Below, piece by piece: positions 55,532 to 64,000 of a stretch of 64,000 nt of DNA. Numbering within the stretch: the stretch's first letter is position 1; each line of letters starts with the position of its first letter. The notes beneath the pieces are model-generated. The model searched no databases. It had not been told where the DNA came from and saw only the letters and a program-made list of their open reading frames with translations. The stretch spans positions 229,301 to 293,300 of the forward strand of contig NZ_JALGRF010000005.1 in NCBI RefSeq assembly GCF_022815725.1, given 5' to 3'. The DNA comes from Streptomyces sp. APSN-46.1 (GTDB lineage Bacteria > Actinomycetota > Actinomycetes > Streptomycetales > Streptomycetaceae). A program made the position numbers and the translations under genes.

Positions 55532-57142
55532 GTGTCCGAGGGCGATGAGCGCATCGTATCCGGTGAAGGTGAGACTTCGGCGGTGGGGAGACCTCTTGAT
55601 GAGCACGAGAGGGCAGGAGTGACCGAGCGCCCAGACAAGTCGGCTACCGCACACCACGTGGCCCAGCGAAAGAAATGGGTGGTCTTGGTTGCGGCGAATG
55701 CCGTGCTCTTGGCAGGCCTCGGGATGGGGGCTTCGTTCGTGATCAAGTCCCCGGCTCAGGCAGCTGCAGACGCGAAGGCGCCACAGGCGGATGTGCTGAC
55801 TGCTCCGGTGGAACGCCGAGTACTCAAAGAGACAGTCGTACTGCGGGGGCTGGTATCGGCAGGCCAGTCAGTAGAAGTGACACCATCGGTGGCGGTTGGT
55901 GAGGGGGCTGGTTCGCCAGTGGTCACCAAGCTGCGGACGAAGGCGGGCAGCCCGGTGACCGAGGGGCAAGTACTACTGGAGGTCTCCGGACGACCGGTGT
56001 TCGTCCTCAAGGGCGTGCTGCCGGCGTACCGAGACCTCAAGCCGGGTGCAAGGGGCGAAGACGTCGTCCAGTTGCAGAAAGCCCTGCAGAACCTGGGGCA
56101 TCGCACTGGTTGGGATGCCTCGGGGACGTTTGGAGCCGGAACGAAGGCTGCGCTGTCAGCGTTCTATGGCTCGATCGGCTATGAGCCTATGCCCGCTCAG
56201 GACGACCCTGGGGCGGTGAAGGCCGCCAAGGATGCGTTGACTGGCGCGGAGCGCGCCCTGGAGGATGCCCGCCACGCATTGGCGATGGAGCAGAGCCGTC
56301 GTAGCACTGCGGCCAGCGAGCCGAGTCCCGAGCCAACGGGTAACGACACGAAGCCGGAAGAGTCGCAGGCGCCCGTTGATAAAGACTACGCCTCGACAGC
56401 TGCTCTACAGAAGGTCGCGCAGAGAGCTGAAGAGGATCTCGCTGAAGCTCGCAAGACGCTCAGCGCGGTGGAGGCCGCCTCGGGACCGATGCTGCCGTCC
56501 GGCGAAGTGGTCTTTTTGAAAGGCTTTCCGGCCAGGGTCGACTCCGTGACAACCAGGGTCGGTGCACAGATTTCAGGCAAGGCGCTGACTGTGTCGGCTG
56601 GCGAGGTAGTCGTGCACGCTTATCTCCAGGAACATCAGAAGGGTCTGGTGCAAACCGGGCAGCAGGTCGAGGTTCTCTCGGAATCGCTGGGAACCACAGT
56701 GAAGGCGACCGTGCGGTCCGTCGCGGACACGAAGGAAACCGGGCAGTCACCGGTTGCCGCCGGCGATAAGAATTCGCATGCTGAGGCGACGGGCAGAGAG
56801 GGGTATCTCCTCGTCGTAGAACCGAGCGGGCATCTGGATGCGCAGATGGTTGGGCAGGACGTACGGCTCACTATTCAAGCTGCCTCGACCAACGGGACGG
56901 CATTGGTGGTGCCCGTCACTGCGATCACTTCCGGGGTCGACGGCAAGATCGCGGTCACTGTCCTTGAGAAGGCTGGCGCGCAGCGCCGGGTGCCCGTGCG
57001 GATGGGCACACAAGGCGACGGTTACGTGGAGGTAGTACCGCTATCCGGGATGCAACTAGCGGCGGGTGATGAGGTCGTCACCGGCGTACGGCCGAGTGGG
57101 AGAGACGCGGCGGACTACGGGGCGTCGGGAAGCACACAGTGA
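55532..57142 (+). CDS. MacA/HlyD-like adaptor with peptidoglycan-binding domain
   Basis: The 536-aa protein has one membrane helix at about residues 48-70 (WVVLVAANAVLLAGLGMGAS). A beta-barrel/lipoyl part follows (VVLRGLVSAGQSVEVTPSV). A PG_binding_1-like domain has LKPGARGEDVVQLQKALQNL and GTFGAGTKAALSAFYGS (about 170-220). A coiled coil lies at about 230-315, and the chain ends with a second barrel half (ALVVPVTAITSGVDGKIAVT). It is the adaptor of the MacB-type transporter encoded next, overlapping it by 4 bp. Codon use is intermediate. Confidence 0.85.
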   Translation: MSEGDERIVSGEGETSAVGRPLDEHERAGVTERPDKSATAHHVAQRKKWVVLVAANAVLLAGLGMGASFVIKSPAQAAADAKAPQADVLTAPVERRVLKETVVLRGLVSAGQSVEVTPSVAVGEGAGSPVVTKLRTKAGSPVTEGQVLLEVSGRPVFVLKGVLPAYRDLKPGARGEDVVQLQKALQNLGHRTGWDASGTFGAGTKAALSAFYGSIGYEPMPAQDDPGAVKAAKDALTGAERALEDARHALAMEQSRRSTAASEPSPEPTGNDTKPEESQAPVDKDYASTAALQKVAQRAEEDLAEARKTLSAVEAASGPMLPSGEVVFLKGFPARVDSVTTRVGAQISGKALTVSAGEVVVHAYLQEHQKGLVQTGQQVEVLSESLGTTVKATVRSVADTKETGQSPVAAGDKNSHAEATGREGYLLVVEPSGHLDAQMVGQDVRLTIQAASTNGTALVVPVTAITSGVDGKIAVTVLEKAGAQRRVPVRMGTQGDGYVEVVPLSGMQLAAGDEVVTGVRPSGRDAADYGASGSTQ

Positions 57143-57885
57143 GGCTCCGACGCCAACAAGGGAGCCGGCTGACGGCAGAGTGGGCGCCAGGGCGGGTCGC
57201 ATGGGAAGACCAGCCGGTGATGGAGTTCCGGCAGGTGGGGCTCACATATCCTGGGCCGCCACCGGTACCTGCGTTCAGGCCATGCAATCTGACGGTCAGG
57301 CGTGGGGACTTCGTTACGGTGGTCGGCCCCTCCGGTTCCGGCAAGTCGACCTTCTTGAATATCGCTGGTTTGCTGGATGCCCCCACCCACGGCACTTATC
57401 TACTGGACGGGATCGACACCGGAGCCTTGAAGGACGCCGACCGCACGGCGTTGCGCGGTCGCCGGATCGGCTTCGTCTTCCAGTCATTTCATCTTCTGCC
57501 GCATCGCAGCGCGTTGGAGAACGTGCTGTTGGCCATGGTCTACAACGGGGTACCGCGTAACGAGCGTGCCCGTCGGGCACGTGCAGCTCTGGTCCGGGTC
57601 GGTCTCGGCCACCGGATCGACGCGCTGCCCACCCGATTGTCGGGCGGTGAACGGCAGCGGGTGGCAATCGCCCGCGCGCTGGTCGCCCGCCCCTCCCTGC
57701 TGTTGTGCGACGAGCCCACTGGAAACTTGGATACGAAGAACGCTGAGACGGTTCTCGCGCTGCTGGCCGAACTCCATACGGAGGGGATGACCGTCGTCGT
57801 CATTACCCACGATCCGGTGGTAGCCGCCAGAGCTGCCCGTAGAGTCACGATCCGTGACGGTGTACTGCGCGAGGTCACTCCATGA
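57139..57885 (+). CDS. MacB/LolD-type ABC transporter ATP-binding protein
   Basis: The 248-aa protein starts at GTG 57139. Walker A is GPSGSGKST, the signature is LSGGERQRV, Walker B is LLLCDEPTGNLD, and the H-loop is VVVITHDP. It is the energiser of the FtsX-like permease, which it overlaps by 4 bp. The about 35-residue basic N-terminus is unusual for the family; ATG 57220 (MEFRQVGLTY) is an alternative start. Confidence 0.9.
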   Translation: MRLRRQQGSRLTAEWAPGRVAWEDQPVMEFRQVGLTYPGPPPVPAFRPCNLTVRRGDFVTVVGPSGSGKSTFLNIAGLLDAPTHGTYLLDGIDTGALKDADRTALRGRRIGFVFQSFHLLPHRSALENVLLAMVYNGVPRNERARRARAALVRVGLGHRIDALPTRLSGGERQRVAIARALVARPSLLLCDEPTGNLDTKNAETVLALLAELHTEGMTVVVITHDPVVAARAARRVTIRDGVLREVTP

Positions 57886-59138
57886 AACCATTCCGGATCC
57901 GGTACTGGTTCCGCCGCCAACGTGGATTTGAGCCCTCGACGTTCGCGATCCGCGACCTGCTATCGGAGTCTCTGGCAGGGACGCTGCAACGACCCGCCCG
58001 CTCGGCGTTGACCGGGTTGGGCACGGTCCTGGGGGTGGGCACATTTGTAGCGATTCTCGGCCTGACCGCCACCACATCCTCGCAGATCGACTCCCGCTTC
58101 AATCTGCTCACCGCAACCGAGGTGACCATCGAAGATATCGCCAGCGAGCAGAACCAGTTTGCAGGAATGGCCTTCCCCATTGATGCCGATGCCCGCATCG
58201 AGCATCTCAACGGCGTCGTGAATGCAGGCGTCTACTGGAACGTACGCCTCGGAACCGGGACTACTGTGCGGTCCATCCCAACCGTGGAGGGGGGTGGCGG
58301 GGAGCAAGTCGAGATCGTCGCAGCCTCTCCCGGTTTGCTGCGGGCCGCGGTCCCCACCATGGCCCAGGGGCGTATTTTTGACGACTATCACTCGGAGTCT
58401 GCCCAGCCTGTCACCGTCATTGGCGCTAGCCTGGCCGCCCGGTTGGGCATCACCACCTTGGAGACTCACCCTGCGATCTTCATCGGCGAGCAGCCCTTCA
58501 TCGTCGCAGGCATAGTCCAGGACGTTGAACGCAAGCCCGACTTGCTGCTGTCCGTCATCGTGCCCCGCACCACCGCCGAGAGGATCTGGGGACCGCCGAC
58601 GGAGTCCGGCACCAGGATGCTGATCTCGACCAGGGTCGGCGCGGCCATCCAAATCGCGAACGAGGTTCCCACCGCGCTACGCCCTGACCACCCTGAATAC
58701 TTCAAGGCTGTCCCGCCCCCGGACCCCAAGACGCTGCGTGGCAACGTCACCTCCGACCTCAATCAGCTCTTCCTCCTTCTCGCCGCGATCTGTCTGGTCA
58801 TCGGTGCGGTGGGCATCGCGAACACCACCCTTGTCGCTGTCCTGGAGCGGACCGGCGAGATCGGCTTGCGCCGTGCGCTGGGCGCCAGGGGCCGCCACAT
58901 CACCATCCAGTTCCTCGCCGAATCGGGTGTCCTCGGCGCCCTCGGCGGCCTGGTCGGCACCAGTCTTGGCACTGTCACCGTCGTTACGGTCGCAGTGATT
59001 CGAGACTGGACCCCCGTCATCCACACTGGAACGGTTGCTGCCGCCCCCGCCATTGGCCTTCTCACGGGTGTCTTCGCAGGGCTCTATCCGGCCTGGCGGG
59101 CCGCCCGCATCCAACCTGCAGAGGCCCTGCGTCGCTGA
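57882..59138 (+). CDS. MacB/FtsX-type ABC permease
   Basis: The 418-aa protein has the MacB layout. Helix 1 (ALTGLGTVLGVGTFVAILGL) is near residue 50, followed by a 230-residue outer domain. Three C-terminal helices follow, with LERTGEIGLRRALGARGRHI and the terminal PAWRAARIQPAEALRR. With the adaptor and ATPase it forms a tripartite-like exporter adapted to a Gram-positive envelope. It is the last gene of the operon. Confidence 0.9.
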   Translation: MKPFRIRYWFRRQRGFEPSTFAIRDLLSESLAGTLQRPARSALTGLGTVLGVGTFVAILGLTATTSSQIDSRFNLLTATEVTIEDIASEQNQFAGMAFPIDADARIEHLNGVVNAGVYWNVRLGTGTTVRSIPTVEGGGGEQVEIVAASPGLLRAAVPTMAQGRIFDDYHSESAQPVTVIGASLAARLGITTLETHPAIFIGEQPFIVAGIVQDVERKPDLLLSVIVPRTTAERIWGPPTESGTRMLISTRVGAAIQIANEVPTALRPDHPEYFKAVPPPDPKTLRGNVTSDLNQLFLLLAAICLVIGAVGIANTTLVAVLERTGEIGLRRALGARGRHITIQFLAESGVLGALGGLVGTSLGTVTVVTVAVIRDWTPVIHTGTVAAAPAIGLLTGVFAGLYPAWRAARIQPAEALRR

Positions 59139-59274
59139 ATGCGGGACGCGTCGTGCGTACAGACGGCGCCCTCTGCCGCCTCCCTGGAACCGTTGTGGCT
59201 TATGAAGGCGCATCCGCGGAGCACGATCCGCTGGGGGCTTCTCCCGGCTCGACCGCTCCCTCTGGAACCGCCGC

Positions 59275-59430
59275 ATGATCGCCTTCGGCGCCGATGCCCA
59301 GAGCCTGGTCATCCTCGGATTCCTCCTCGCCCAGAACGCCACCAGCGCCGCCCGCTACCAGGAAGACCCCACCTACAGCGACGCGGACGCCGAGTCCGCG
59401 GAAGACGGCGCCCGGCCCCCCAAGAACTGA
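59275..59430 (+). pseudogene. Probable C-terminal gene fragment or small ORF
   Basis: A 51-aa frame from ATG 59275 reads MIAFGADAQSLVILGFLLAQ and then an acidic end (SDADAESAEDGA). The frame continues upstream in coherent-looking sequence (AGGFSRLDRSLWNRR) but without a start or ribosome site. It is more likely the tail of a larger lost gene. No family is recognised. Confidence 0.4.
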
Positions 59431-59553
59431 GCCGCGGAGCCCCGCTCTGATCCGCTACCCTGTCCCTGGGCTGCCCTCGTGGTAGCCCAGGACCTTGCCC
59501 AGGCGAGCCGGAGACTCACGCAGAGTATTCAGCCACGTTTCACGCAAGGCCCC

Positions 59554-59626
59554 GCCTTCGTAGCTCAGGGGATAGAGCACCGCTCTCCTAAAGCGGGTGT
59601 CGCAGGTTCGAATCCTGCCGGGGGCA
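59554..59626 (+). tRNA. tRNA-Arg (anticodon CCU)
   Basis: A full cloverleaf is present. The acceptor is GCCTTCG paired with CGGGGGC (two G-U pairs), with the D arm GCTC/GAGC. The anticodon stem CCGCT/AGCGG has loop CTCCTAA (anticodon CCT), and the T arm is GCAGG-TTCGAAT-CCTGC. CCA is not encoded. It decodes the rare AGG codon. Confidence 0.95.
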
Positions 59627-59632
59627 CATGGG

Positions 59633-59676
59633 CAAGGGCCGGGTCAGAGGGGTGATCCTCTCGACCTGGCCCTTTT
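59633..59676 (+). terminator. Terminator after tRNA-Arg
   Basis: AAGGGCC, GGTC and GAGG pair with CCTC, GACC and GGCCCTT, with small internal mismatches. The 3' side ends in TTTT, seven bases after the tRNA. Confidence 0.8.
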
Positions 59677-59958
59677 GCGTGACCACGGCCGGGATCAGGT
59701 GACTTCGGTCCACGGGCCGGTGGTCTCGGTGCCAGCCGTAGTCCGCGACGCTCTGTGCGATCCGGCCGTCTCTTCCGCCGACGCGGGGCCGCCCCGTTCG
59801 GTCGGGGCTCAGAGGCCGACGAGGATGAGCGCCCCTCCCTCCTGGACGCTCCCGCGCGAAGCCGATAACGCGAAGCCGATGACGCGAAGTCGTAAAAGGC
59901 CCTCCCGGCCGGGGCCGGAAGGGCTGTGCCGTACACAGGAGGGCAGAGGGCAGGTAGG
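59677..59958. other. Intergenic region, nothing supported
   Basis: Only shadow frames are seen. A short direct repeat GCGAAGCCGATAACGCGAAG (59857 region) is the only visible structure. Confidence 0.4.
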
Positions 59959-60165
59959 TCAGCTCAGGCCTCTGCTGCGCTCACCGATACGGTCGCCCTG
60001 CGGGGCTCCCGAGCGCTTCAGCTCCGCCTTCGTGTGCGCACCACCCTTGACCTTGCTCCGCACCGGCCCCTCGAAGCCGTGCGCCTGCGTGCCGCGTCGC
60101 GCGTGGTTCGACTCCAGCGCCTTCGCGATGGCCGCCCGGAAATCCTGCTTCTGCTCTTTGCCCAT
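59959..60165 (-). CDS. Small basic hypothetical protein
   Basis: ATG 60165 gives 68 aa; GAGGGAG lies about 12 nt upstream. The sequence MGKEQKQDFRAAIAKALESN is followed by HARRGTQAHGFEGPVRSKVKGGAHT and KAELKRSGAPQGDRIGERSRG. It is strongly charged and without hydrophobic core segments, so it is probably a small soluble or nucleic-acid-associated protein. I do not recognise a family. The coding bias supports a real gene. Confidence 0.6.
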   Translation of the reverse strand: MGKEQKQDFRAAIAKALESNHARRGTQAHGFEGPVRSKVKGGAHTKAELKRSGAPQGDRIGERSRGLS

Positions 60166-60264
60166 CCCGTCGTCAACTCCCTCAAGAAGCACCCAATCGG
60201 ACTACTGGGATCGTATGCAGATATACGGACCAACGCACCCGGACCGGACGCAAAGAATGATGGA

Positions 60265-62175
60265 TCAAGGCCGGGGCGGAGCGGGCCGCTCCGCCGGGCC
60301 CAGGGTTTCCCCGATCAGCTCCTCCGGGCAGGGCGTACCCCGCGGGAGCTGGTACTTCGCCGCCACCCGGTACTCCCCCGGGGCCGGTACCAGCAGCTCC
60401 GTCCACACGTCGCCGGCGGCGTCCGGGGCCGCCTTGAACAGGCACCCGGCCGTGTTCTCGTACCGCTTCCCGGACGGGCTCGGGGTGCCGGGGGCGCTCG
60501 GCGCCGCACCGGGCGCCGCCGGCTTCCCGGGCTTCTCCTGCGGCGGCGCCACCGGCTTCCCCGCGCCGTCCACCAGCCCCAGCCACGGCGAGTGCGGGAT
60601 CCGCACCAGCACCCGCCCGGCCTGTTTCACGTCGATGACCAGCTGATCGGCGCTCGCCCGCACCACGGTCGCGGGCCCGGCCACCAGGTCCGTCGGCTCG
60701 TGCACCTTGAACAGCTGCCAGTTCTTGTCACCCCACACCTGCTGGAGGTACGGCAGCCCCCCGCGCACCAGCTTCGCCTCGTCCTCCCCGCCCGAGTCGG
60801 GTTTGTCCGCGGGCAGCACCACGTAGTGCACGGCCCAGCGCTCCAGCCACGCCCGGTAGTTCTCGGCGCTTAGGGTGTCGTCGTAGAAGAGCGGGTTCCG
60901 CTCCAGGTCGGCCTGCCGGTTCCAGCCCCGCGCGAGGTTCACGTACGAGGGGAAGGCCGAGGACTCCCGGTGACTGCTGGCCGGGACCACCTCGACCCGG
61001 CCGCGGTCGGCGCCCGCCTTCTGGAGCTGGTCGACGAGCGGGGCCAGCTCCCGGTTCCACGCCGCCACCGGGGTGGTGCGGACGATGTCGGTGATGCTGT
61101 TGGCGGTGATCCAGATGTTCAGCCCGGCGAAGGCCAGCACCAGCCCGTACCAGCGCCGCGAGCGCGGGACCGCGTACGGGACGGCCGCGAGCACCACCGC
61201 CCCGCCGAACAGCATGATCATCCGGGTGACGTTCGAGCCGACCTGGGAGTCGATCAGCCAGGTCAGCAGTACCCCGAAGGCGTACACGCCCGAGGCGATC
61301 CGGACCGTCTTCCACCGTTTCGGCACCAGGAACAGGATCGCCAGGGCGAAAGCGAACGGCGGCGCGGCCGAGCCCAGCTTCATGGGCTGCGTGCCGGAGA
61401 AGGGGAACAGCCAGGCCGACAGCCCGACCACCGCCACCGGCGCCAGCCCCAGCGCGTACGCCCCCGGGCGCCGCCCGCTCAGGAACAGCGCGGCCGCGAT
61501 CACCCCCAGGAACAGCCCGGCCACCGGACTGGCGGCGGTCGCGAGGGCCGCCAGCGGGGCCGTCGCGGCGGCCTTGGCCCAGCGCCGCTCGGCCCACTTC
61601 CGGGGCCAGCAGAAGACGGTCGCGACCGCCCCGAGCGCGAACACCACACCGAGTCCGAAGGTGACCCGGCCGGACAGCGCGTTGCAGAGCAGCCCGTACA
61701 CCCCAGCCAGGGCGGGCCACAGCGGCTGCCGGACGACACCGCGGCAGCGGGTCAGGATCAGCGCGAACAGCCCCGCCGAAAGGGTGCCGGCGATCATCAT
61801 CGTGGTGCGGACGCCGATCATGTACATCACGTACGGCGAGACCACGCTGTACGAGACCGGGTGCATGCCGCCGTACCAGGCGAGGTTGTACGCGGAGTCC
61901 GGGTGGCGGCCGACGAACTCGGCCCAGGCGTCCTGCGCGGCGAGGTCGCCGCCGCTGTTGGCGAAGCTGAAGAACCAGGCGATGTGCAGGGCCGCGGCGA
62001 CGGCGGAGGCGACGGCCACCGGGTGCCGGTGGGCCCAGCCGAGGGCGCGGCCGAGGGTGCGGCGCGCGCGGCGCGCGCGGCCCCGTATGCCGGTGGTGGC
62101 GTCGGGCCCGGCGGGCTCGGCCGACTGACCGGCTCCCTGCCCCTGCCTCTGCCCCTGCTGCTCAGCGGTGGTCAC
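60265..62175 (-). CDS. Large polytopic membrane protein of unknown function
   Basis: GTG 62175 is a plausible start (636 aa); the frame is open further upstream to 62286. About eleven hydrophobic segments fill residues 45-370 (HPVAVASAVAAALHIAWFF onward). A roughly 230-residue extracytoplasmic C-terminal domain follows, containing WNRQADLERNPLFYDDTLS, WAVHYVVLPADKPD and a Pro-rich loop. The layout resembles GT-C-like or YfhO-like envelope polysaccharide proteins, but no catalytic motif is certain. It is on the same strand as the carboxypeptidase gene upstream. Confidence 0.65.
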   Translation of the reverse strand: MTTAEQQGQRQGQGAGQSAEPAGPDATTGIRGRARRARRTLGRALGWAHRHPVAVASAVAAALHIAWFFSFANSGGDLAAQDAWAEFVGRHPDSAYNLAWYGGMHPVSYSVVSPYVMYMIGVRTTMMIAGTLSAGLFALILTRCRGVVRQPLWPALAGVYGLLCNALSGRVTFGLGVVFALGAVATVFCWPRKWAERRWAKAAATAPLAALATAASPVAGLFLGVIAAALFLSGRRPGAYALGLAPVAVVGLSAWLFPFSGTQPMKLGSAAPPFAFALAILFLVPKRWKTVRIASGVYAFGVLLTWLIDSQVGSNVTRMIMLFGGAVVLAAVPYAVPRSRRWYGLVLAFAGLNIWITANSITDIVRTTPVAAWNRELAPLVDQLQKAGADRGRVEVVPASSHRESSAFPSYVNLARGWNRQADLERNPLFYDDTLSAENYRAWLERWAVHYVVLPADKPDSGGEDEAKLVRGGLPYLQQVWGDKNWQLFKVHEPTDLVAGPATVVRASADQLVIDVKQAGRVLVRIPHSPWLGLVDGAGKPVAPPQEKPGKPAAPGAAPSAPGTPSPSGKRYENTAGCLFKAAPDAAGDVWTELLVPAPGEYRVAAKYQLPRGTPCPEELIGETLGPAERPAPPRP

Positions 62176-62311
62176 TGCCGACGCACACTCCCCAACACCT
62201 GACGACGTACGACTCTCGGTCTCCGGTCCCCGGTCCGTAGACGCGCCCCGGCGCCCCGGGGTTGCCCGGGGCGCCGGATCACGCACTCACCGACACCGGC
62301 CGCACCGGCCC

Positions 62312-64000
62312 CTAGCCGACGCGAGTCAGCTTGCTGCCGATGCCCGGCGCGGCGAGATCGCCCTGCAGCGCCACCGGCACCTTCACCTGACTGGCGCCTT
62401 CACCGACAGTCAGCACACCGACCTCGGTACCGGCCCCGGCGGTCTGCGGGAGCTTGTTGCCGCCGCTGCCCAGCTTGACGTCGACGGTGAGGGTCGGCCA
62501 GCCGACCGCCTCCACGTCGGCGGTGGCGATGACCGGGGTGTGGCCGCCGAGGCCGTCGTCCACGTACCCGACGACATCGCCCTTCTTCACCACGGGCCCG
62601 TTCGTCAGCGCCTTCTGGGTGGCCAGCATGATGTCCTTGCTGGCCGAGATGGCCGTCCCCAGGATCGGCACGCCGTGCTGCCCGAGCACCGCGCCGACGA
62701 TCAGCTGATTGGTCTTGCCGACCTTCTTCTCCGCCGCGAAGAGCAGGTTTCCGCCGGCCTTCGTGGTGGAGCCGGTCTTGATGCCGAGCGAACCGTTGAA
62801 CGGGATGAGGTCGTTGTAGTTCCGCCACGACTTGCCCGACTGGTCGGTCCAGCTCGGCAGCCGGGTGATCGCGATCAGCTCCGGCATCTCGACGATCTTG
62901 AGACCGAGCTTGACCTGGTCCTCGGCGGTGCTGACCGTCGTCGCGTCCAGACCCGAGGGGTCCGTGTACGTGGTGTTGGTCATGCCGAGTTCCTTGGCGG
63001 TGTCGTTCATCTTCTTGACGAACGCCTCCTGGTCACCGCCGCTGTCCCAGCGCGCGAGGAGCCGCGCCACGTTGTTGGCGGAGGGGATCATGATCGCGGC
63101 GAGGGCGTCGTACTCGGAGATCTGCTCGCCCTGCTTGAGCGTGTTGACCGTCGACTCGCCCTCGGACTCCTTCTTGCCGTCCTCGACCGCGGTCTTGTCG
63201 ATGTCGATCATCGCGCCCTTTTCCCCCTTCTTGAGGGGGTGGCCCTTGAGGATCACGTACGCCGTCATCGCCTTGGCGACACTGCCGATCGCGACGGGCT
63301 TCTGCTCGCCGAAGGTGCCGACGGTGCCGAGGCCGGCCGCGGCCATGAAGGCCTGGCCCTCCTTCGGCCACGGCAGGGCCGGGGCGCCGCCGTCGAAGGT
63401 GTACGAGTCCTTCGCGGTCATGGCGAGCGTCGGCTCGGGCAGCGGGCGGACCAGCTGTACGACGGAGAGGATGACGGCCAGGAGGACGACGATCGGGGCG
63501 TAGATCTTGAAACGCCGGACGGCGGTCCGCAGGGGGCTCGGCGGCGGGGGCGGGTTGTTCGTCAGGTCCGCGAGCATGTCGAGCGGCGGCATCGGCGGCA
63601 TCGGCTGCTGCGTGGTCCGCTCGCTGGGCTCCAGCGACACCCGGGGCTTCGCCTCCGGAGTCGGCCTGGGCGCCGCCGGGACGGGGGGCTTCGGCCCGGC
63701 CGCGCCCTCGCCGCGCAGCGGCACGAAGGTGCTGCCGTTCCCTGCGGGGCCGGTCCCTGCGGGGCGGGAACCGGGGCGCTTGTCGGCGTCAGCCGGCTTG
63801 GCGGGGGCAGGCTTGGCCGCGGCGGGCTTGGCGGGGGCCGGCTTCACGACACCGAAGGCGGTGGTCCGCTGATCGGCGTCCGGCTTGGCGGCGGTGCCCG
63901 GCTTGGCGGATTCCGGCGGGTTTGTCTCGCCCGGCTTGGCGGCCGGCTTCACCGCACGGAACACCGCCGTACGCTCACTGTCCGACGGCTCATCAGCAGA
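62312..64000 (-). CDS. D-alanyl-D-alanine carboxypeptidase (low-molecular-weight PBP), 5' end missing
   Basis: 562 codons are visible, running off the right edge. The active-site motifs are SVAK (IGSVAKAMTAYVILK), SAN (IPSANNVARLL) and KTG (GIKTGSTTKAGGNLLF), defining the S11 peptidase fold. A membrane helix (IYAPIVVLLAVILSVVQL) precedes it. The cytoplasmic N-terminal part is Pro/Lys/Ala repeat-rich (KPAPAKPAAAKPAPAKPADA). It trims the terminal D-Ala of peptidoglycan pentapeptides. The long repeated N-terminus continues beyond the window. Confidence 0.92.
   Translation of the reverse strand, partial: SADEPSDSERTAVFRAVKPAAKPGETNPPESAKPGTAAKPDADQRTTAFGVVKPAPAKPAAAKPAPAKPADADKRPGSRPAGTGPAGNGSTFVPLRGEGAAGPKPPVPAAPRPTPEAKPRVSLEPSERTTQQPMPPMPPLDMLADLTNNPPPPPSPLRTAVRRFKIYAPIVVLLAVILSVVQLVRPLPEPTLAMTAKDSYTFDGGAPALPWPKEGQAFMAAAGLGTVGTFGEQKPVAIGSVAKAMTAYVILKGHPLKKGEKGAMIDIDKTAVEDGKKESEGESTVNTLKQGEQISEYDALAAIMIPSANNVARLLARWDSGGDQEAFVKKMNDTAKELGMTNTTYTDPSGLDATTVSTAEDQVKLGLKIVEMPELIAITRLPSWTDQSGKSWRNYNDLIPFNGSLGIKTGSTTKAGGNLLFAAEKKVGKTNQLIVGAVLGQHGVPILGTAISASKDIMLATQKALTNGPVVKKGDVVGYVDDGLGGHTPVIATADVEAVGWPTLTVDVKLGSGGNKLPQTAGAGTEVGVLTVGEGASQVKVPVALQGDLAAPGIGSKLTRVG

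Noticed and set aside
59554..59626. tRNA-Arg as an integration site (attB) for the 52-59 kb segment
   Set aside because: I found no integrase, excisionase or direct repeat of the tRNA 3' end within the window, and the tRNA is intact.
59597..60646. Plus-strand 349-codon frame after the tRNA
   Set aside because: It crosses the terminator and shadows two minus-strand genes, with no recognisable domain.

Overview
The window is high-GC actinobacterial DNA and almost certainly comes from a Streptomyces chromosome. Evidence: strong third-position G/C, frequent GTG/TTG starts, many 4-bp ATGA/GTGA overlaps, a chaplin/rodlin aerial-hypha gene set, an HrdD-type sigma factor with a SigR-type promoter, an AfsR/SARP regulator and a RiPP cluster. 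The first gene lacks its 3' end and the last lacks its 5' end.

Layout. (1) 1-11.7 kb, minus strand: an exopolysaccharide operon read from right to left. It encodes a secreted DUF3344-like protein, a GT4 glycosyltransferase, a polyprenyl glycosylphosphotransferase (initiating enzyme), an O-antigen-ligase/polymerase, a MurJ-family flippase, a polysaccharide deacetylase, a second GT4, a Wzz-like co-polymerase and a GNAT/FemAB-like acetyltransferase. Most junctions overlap or nearly touch. (2) 11.8-16.7 kb: the aerial-hypha surface layer, with three short chaplins, one long LAATG-anchored single-domain chaplin, two rodlins and two other small secreted proteins. Strong hairpin terminators separate most of the units, and both rodlins have SigBldN-like promoters. 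(3) 16.7-28.3 kb: housekeeping and accessory genes (VKOR, DUF6227, two DHA2 drug exporters with WYL and TetR regulators, HrdD, Uma2, an M6 metalloprotease, an EEP hydrolase). (4) 28.4-40.7 kb: a class I lanthipeptide cluster with a 41-aa FxLD-type precursor that has one Cys, LanB, LanC, a JmjC/cupin oxygenase, an ABC exporter, a 67-aa secreted peptide and a SARP-NB-ARC-TPR regulator. Arrays of heptamers on an 11-bp spacing, the usual SARP operator architecture, lie upstream of the precursor and of the 67-aa peptide.

(5) 40.9-41.7 kb: VOC plus AraC genes. (6) 42.0-44.5 kb: a copper module (DUF6153, DUF305, DUF4396 behind a CsoR-like operator, DUF326). (7) 44.5-51.0 kb: an arsenic module with arsC, a broken second arsC, two arsR genes, an aquaporin, a GNAT, an ArsO-like flavoprotein and an MFS exporter. 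(8) 51.0-52.2 kb: about 1.3 kb with no convincing gene. (9) 52.3-59.1 kb: a probable acquired operon whose first half is visibly richer in A/T. It has an I36-like secreted protein, a lipoprotein, an ABC-2 type transporter, a MacA-like adaptor with a peptidoglycan-binding domain, and a MacB/FtsX-type transporter. (10) 59.5-64 kb: tRNA-Arg(CCU), a small conserved-looking ORF, a large polytopic membrane protein and a D-Ala-D-Ala carboxypeptidase.

A recurring feature is expansion of short tandem repeats. Intergenic 9-bp minisatellites occur near lanC, arsC, the aquaporin gene and arsO. In-frame low-complexity tails or inserts occur in GT4, MurJ, LanB, the lantibiotic ABC exporter, SARP, ArsO and the carboxypeptidase. 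A near-identical 182-bp tandem duplication sits exactly at the lanB/lanC junction.
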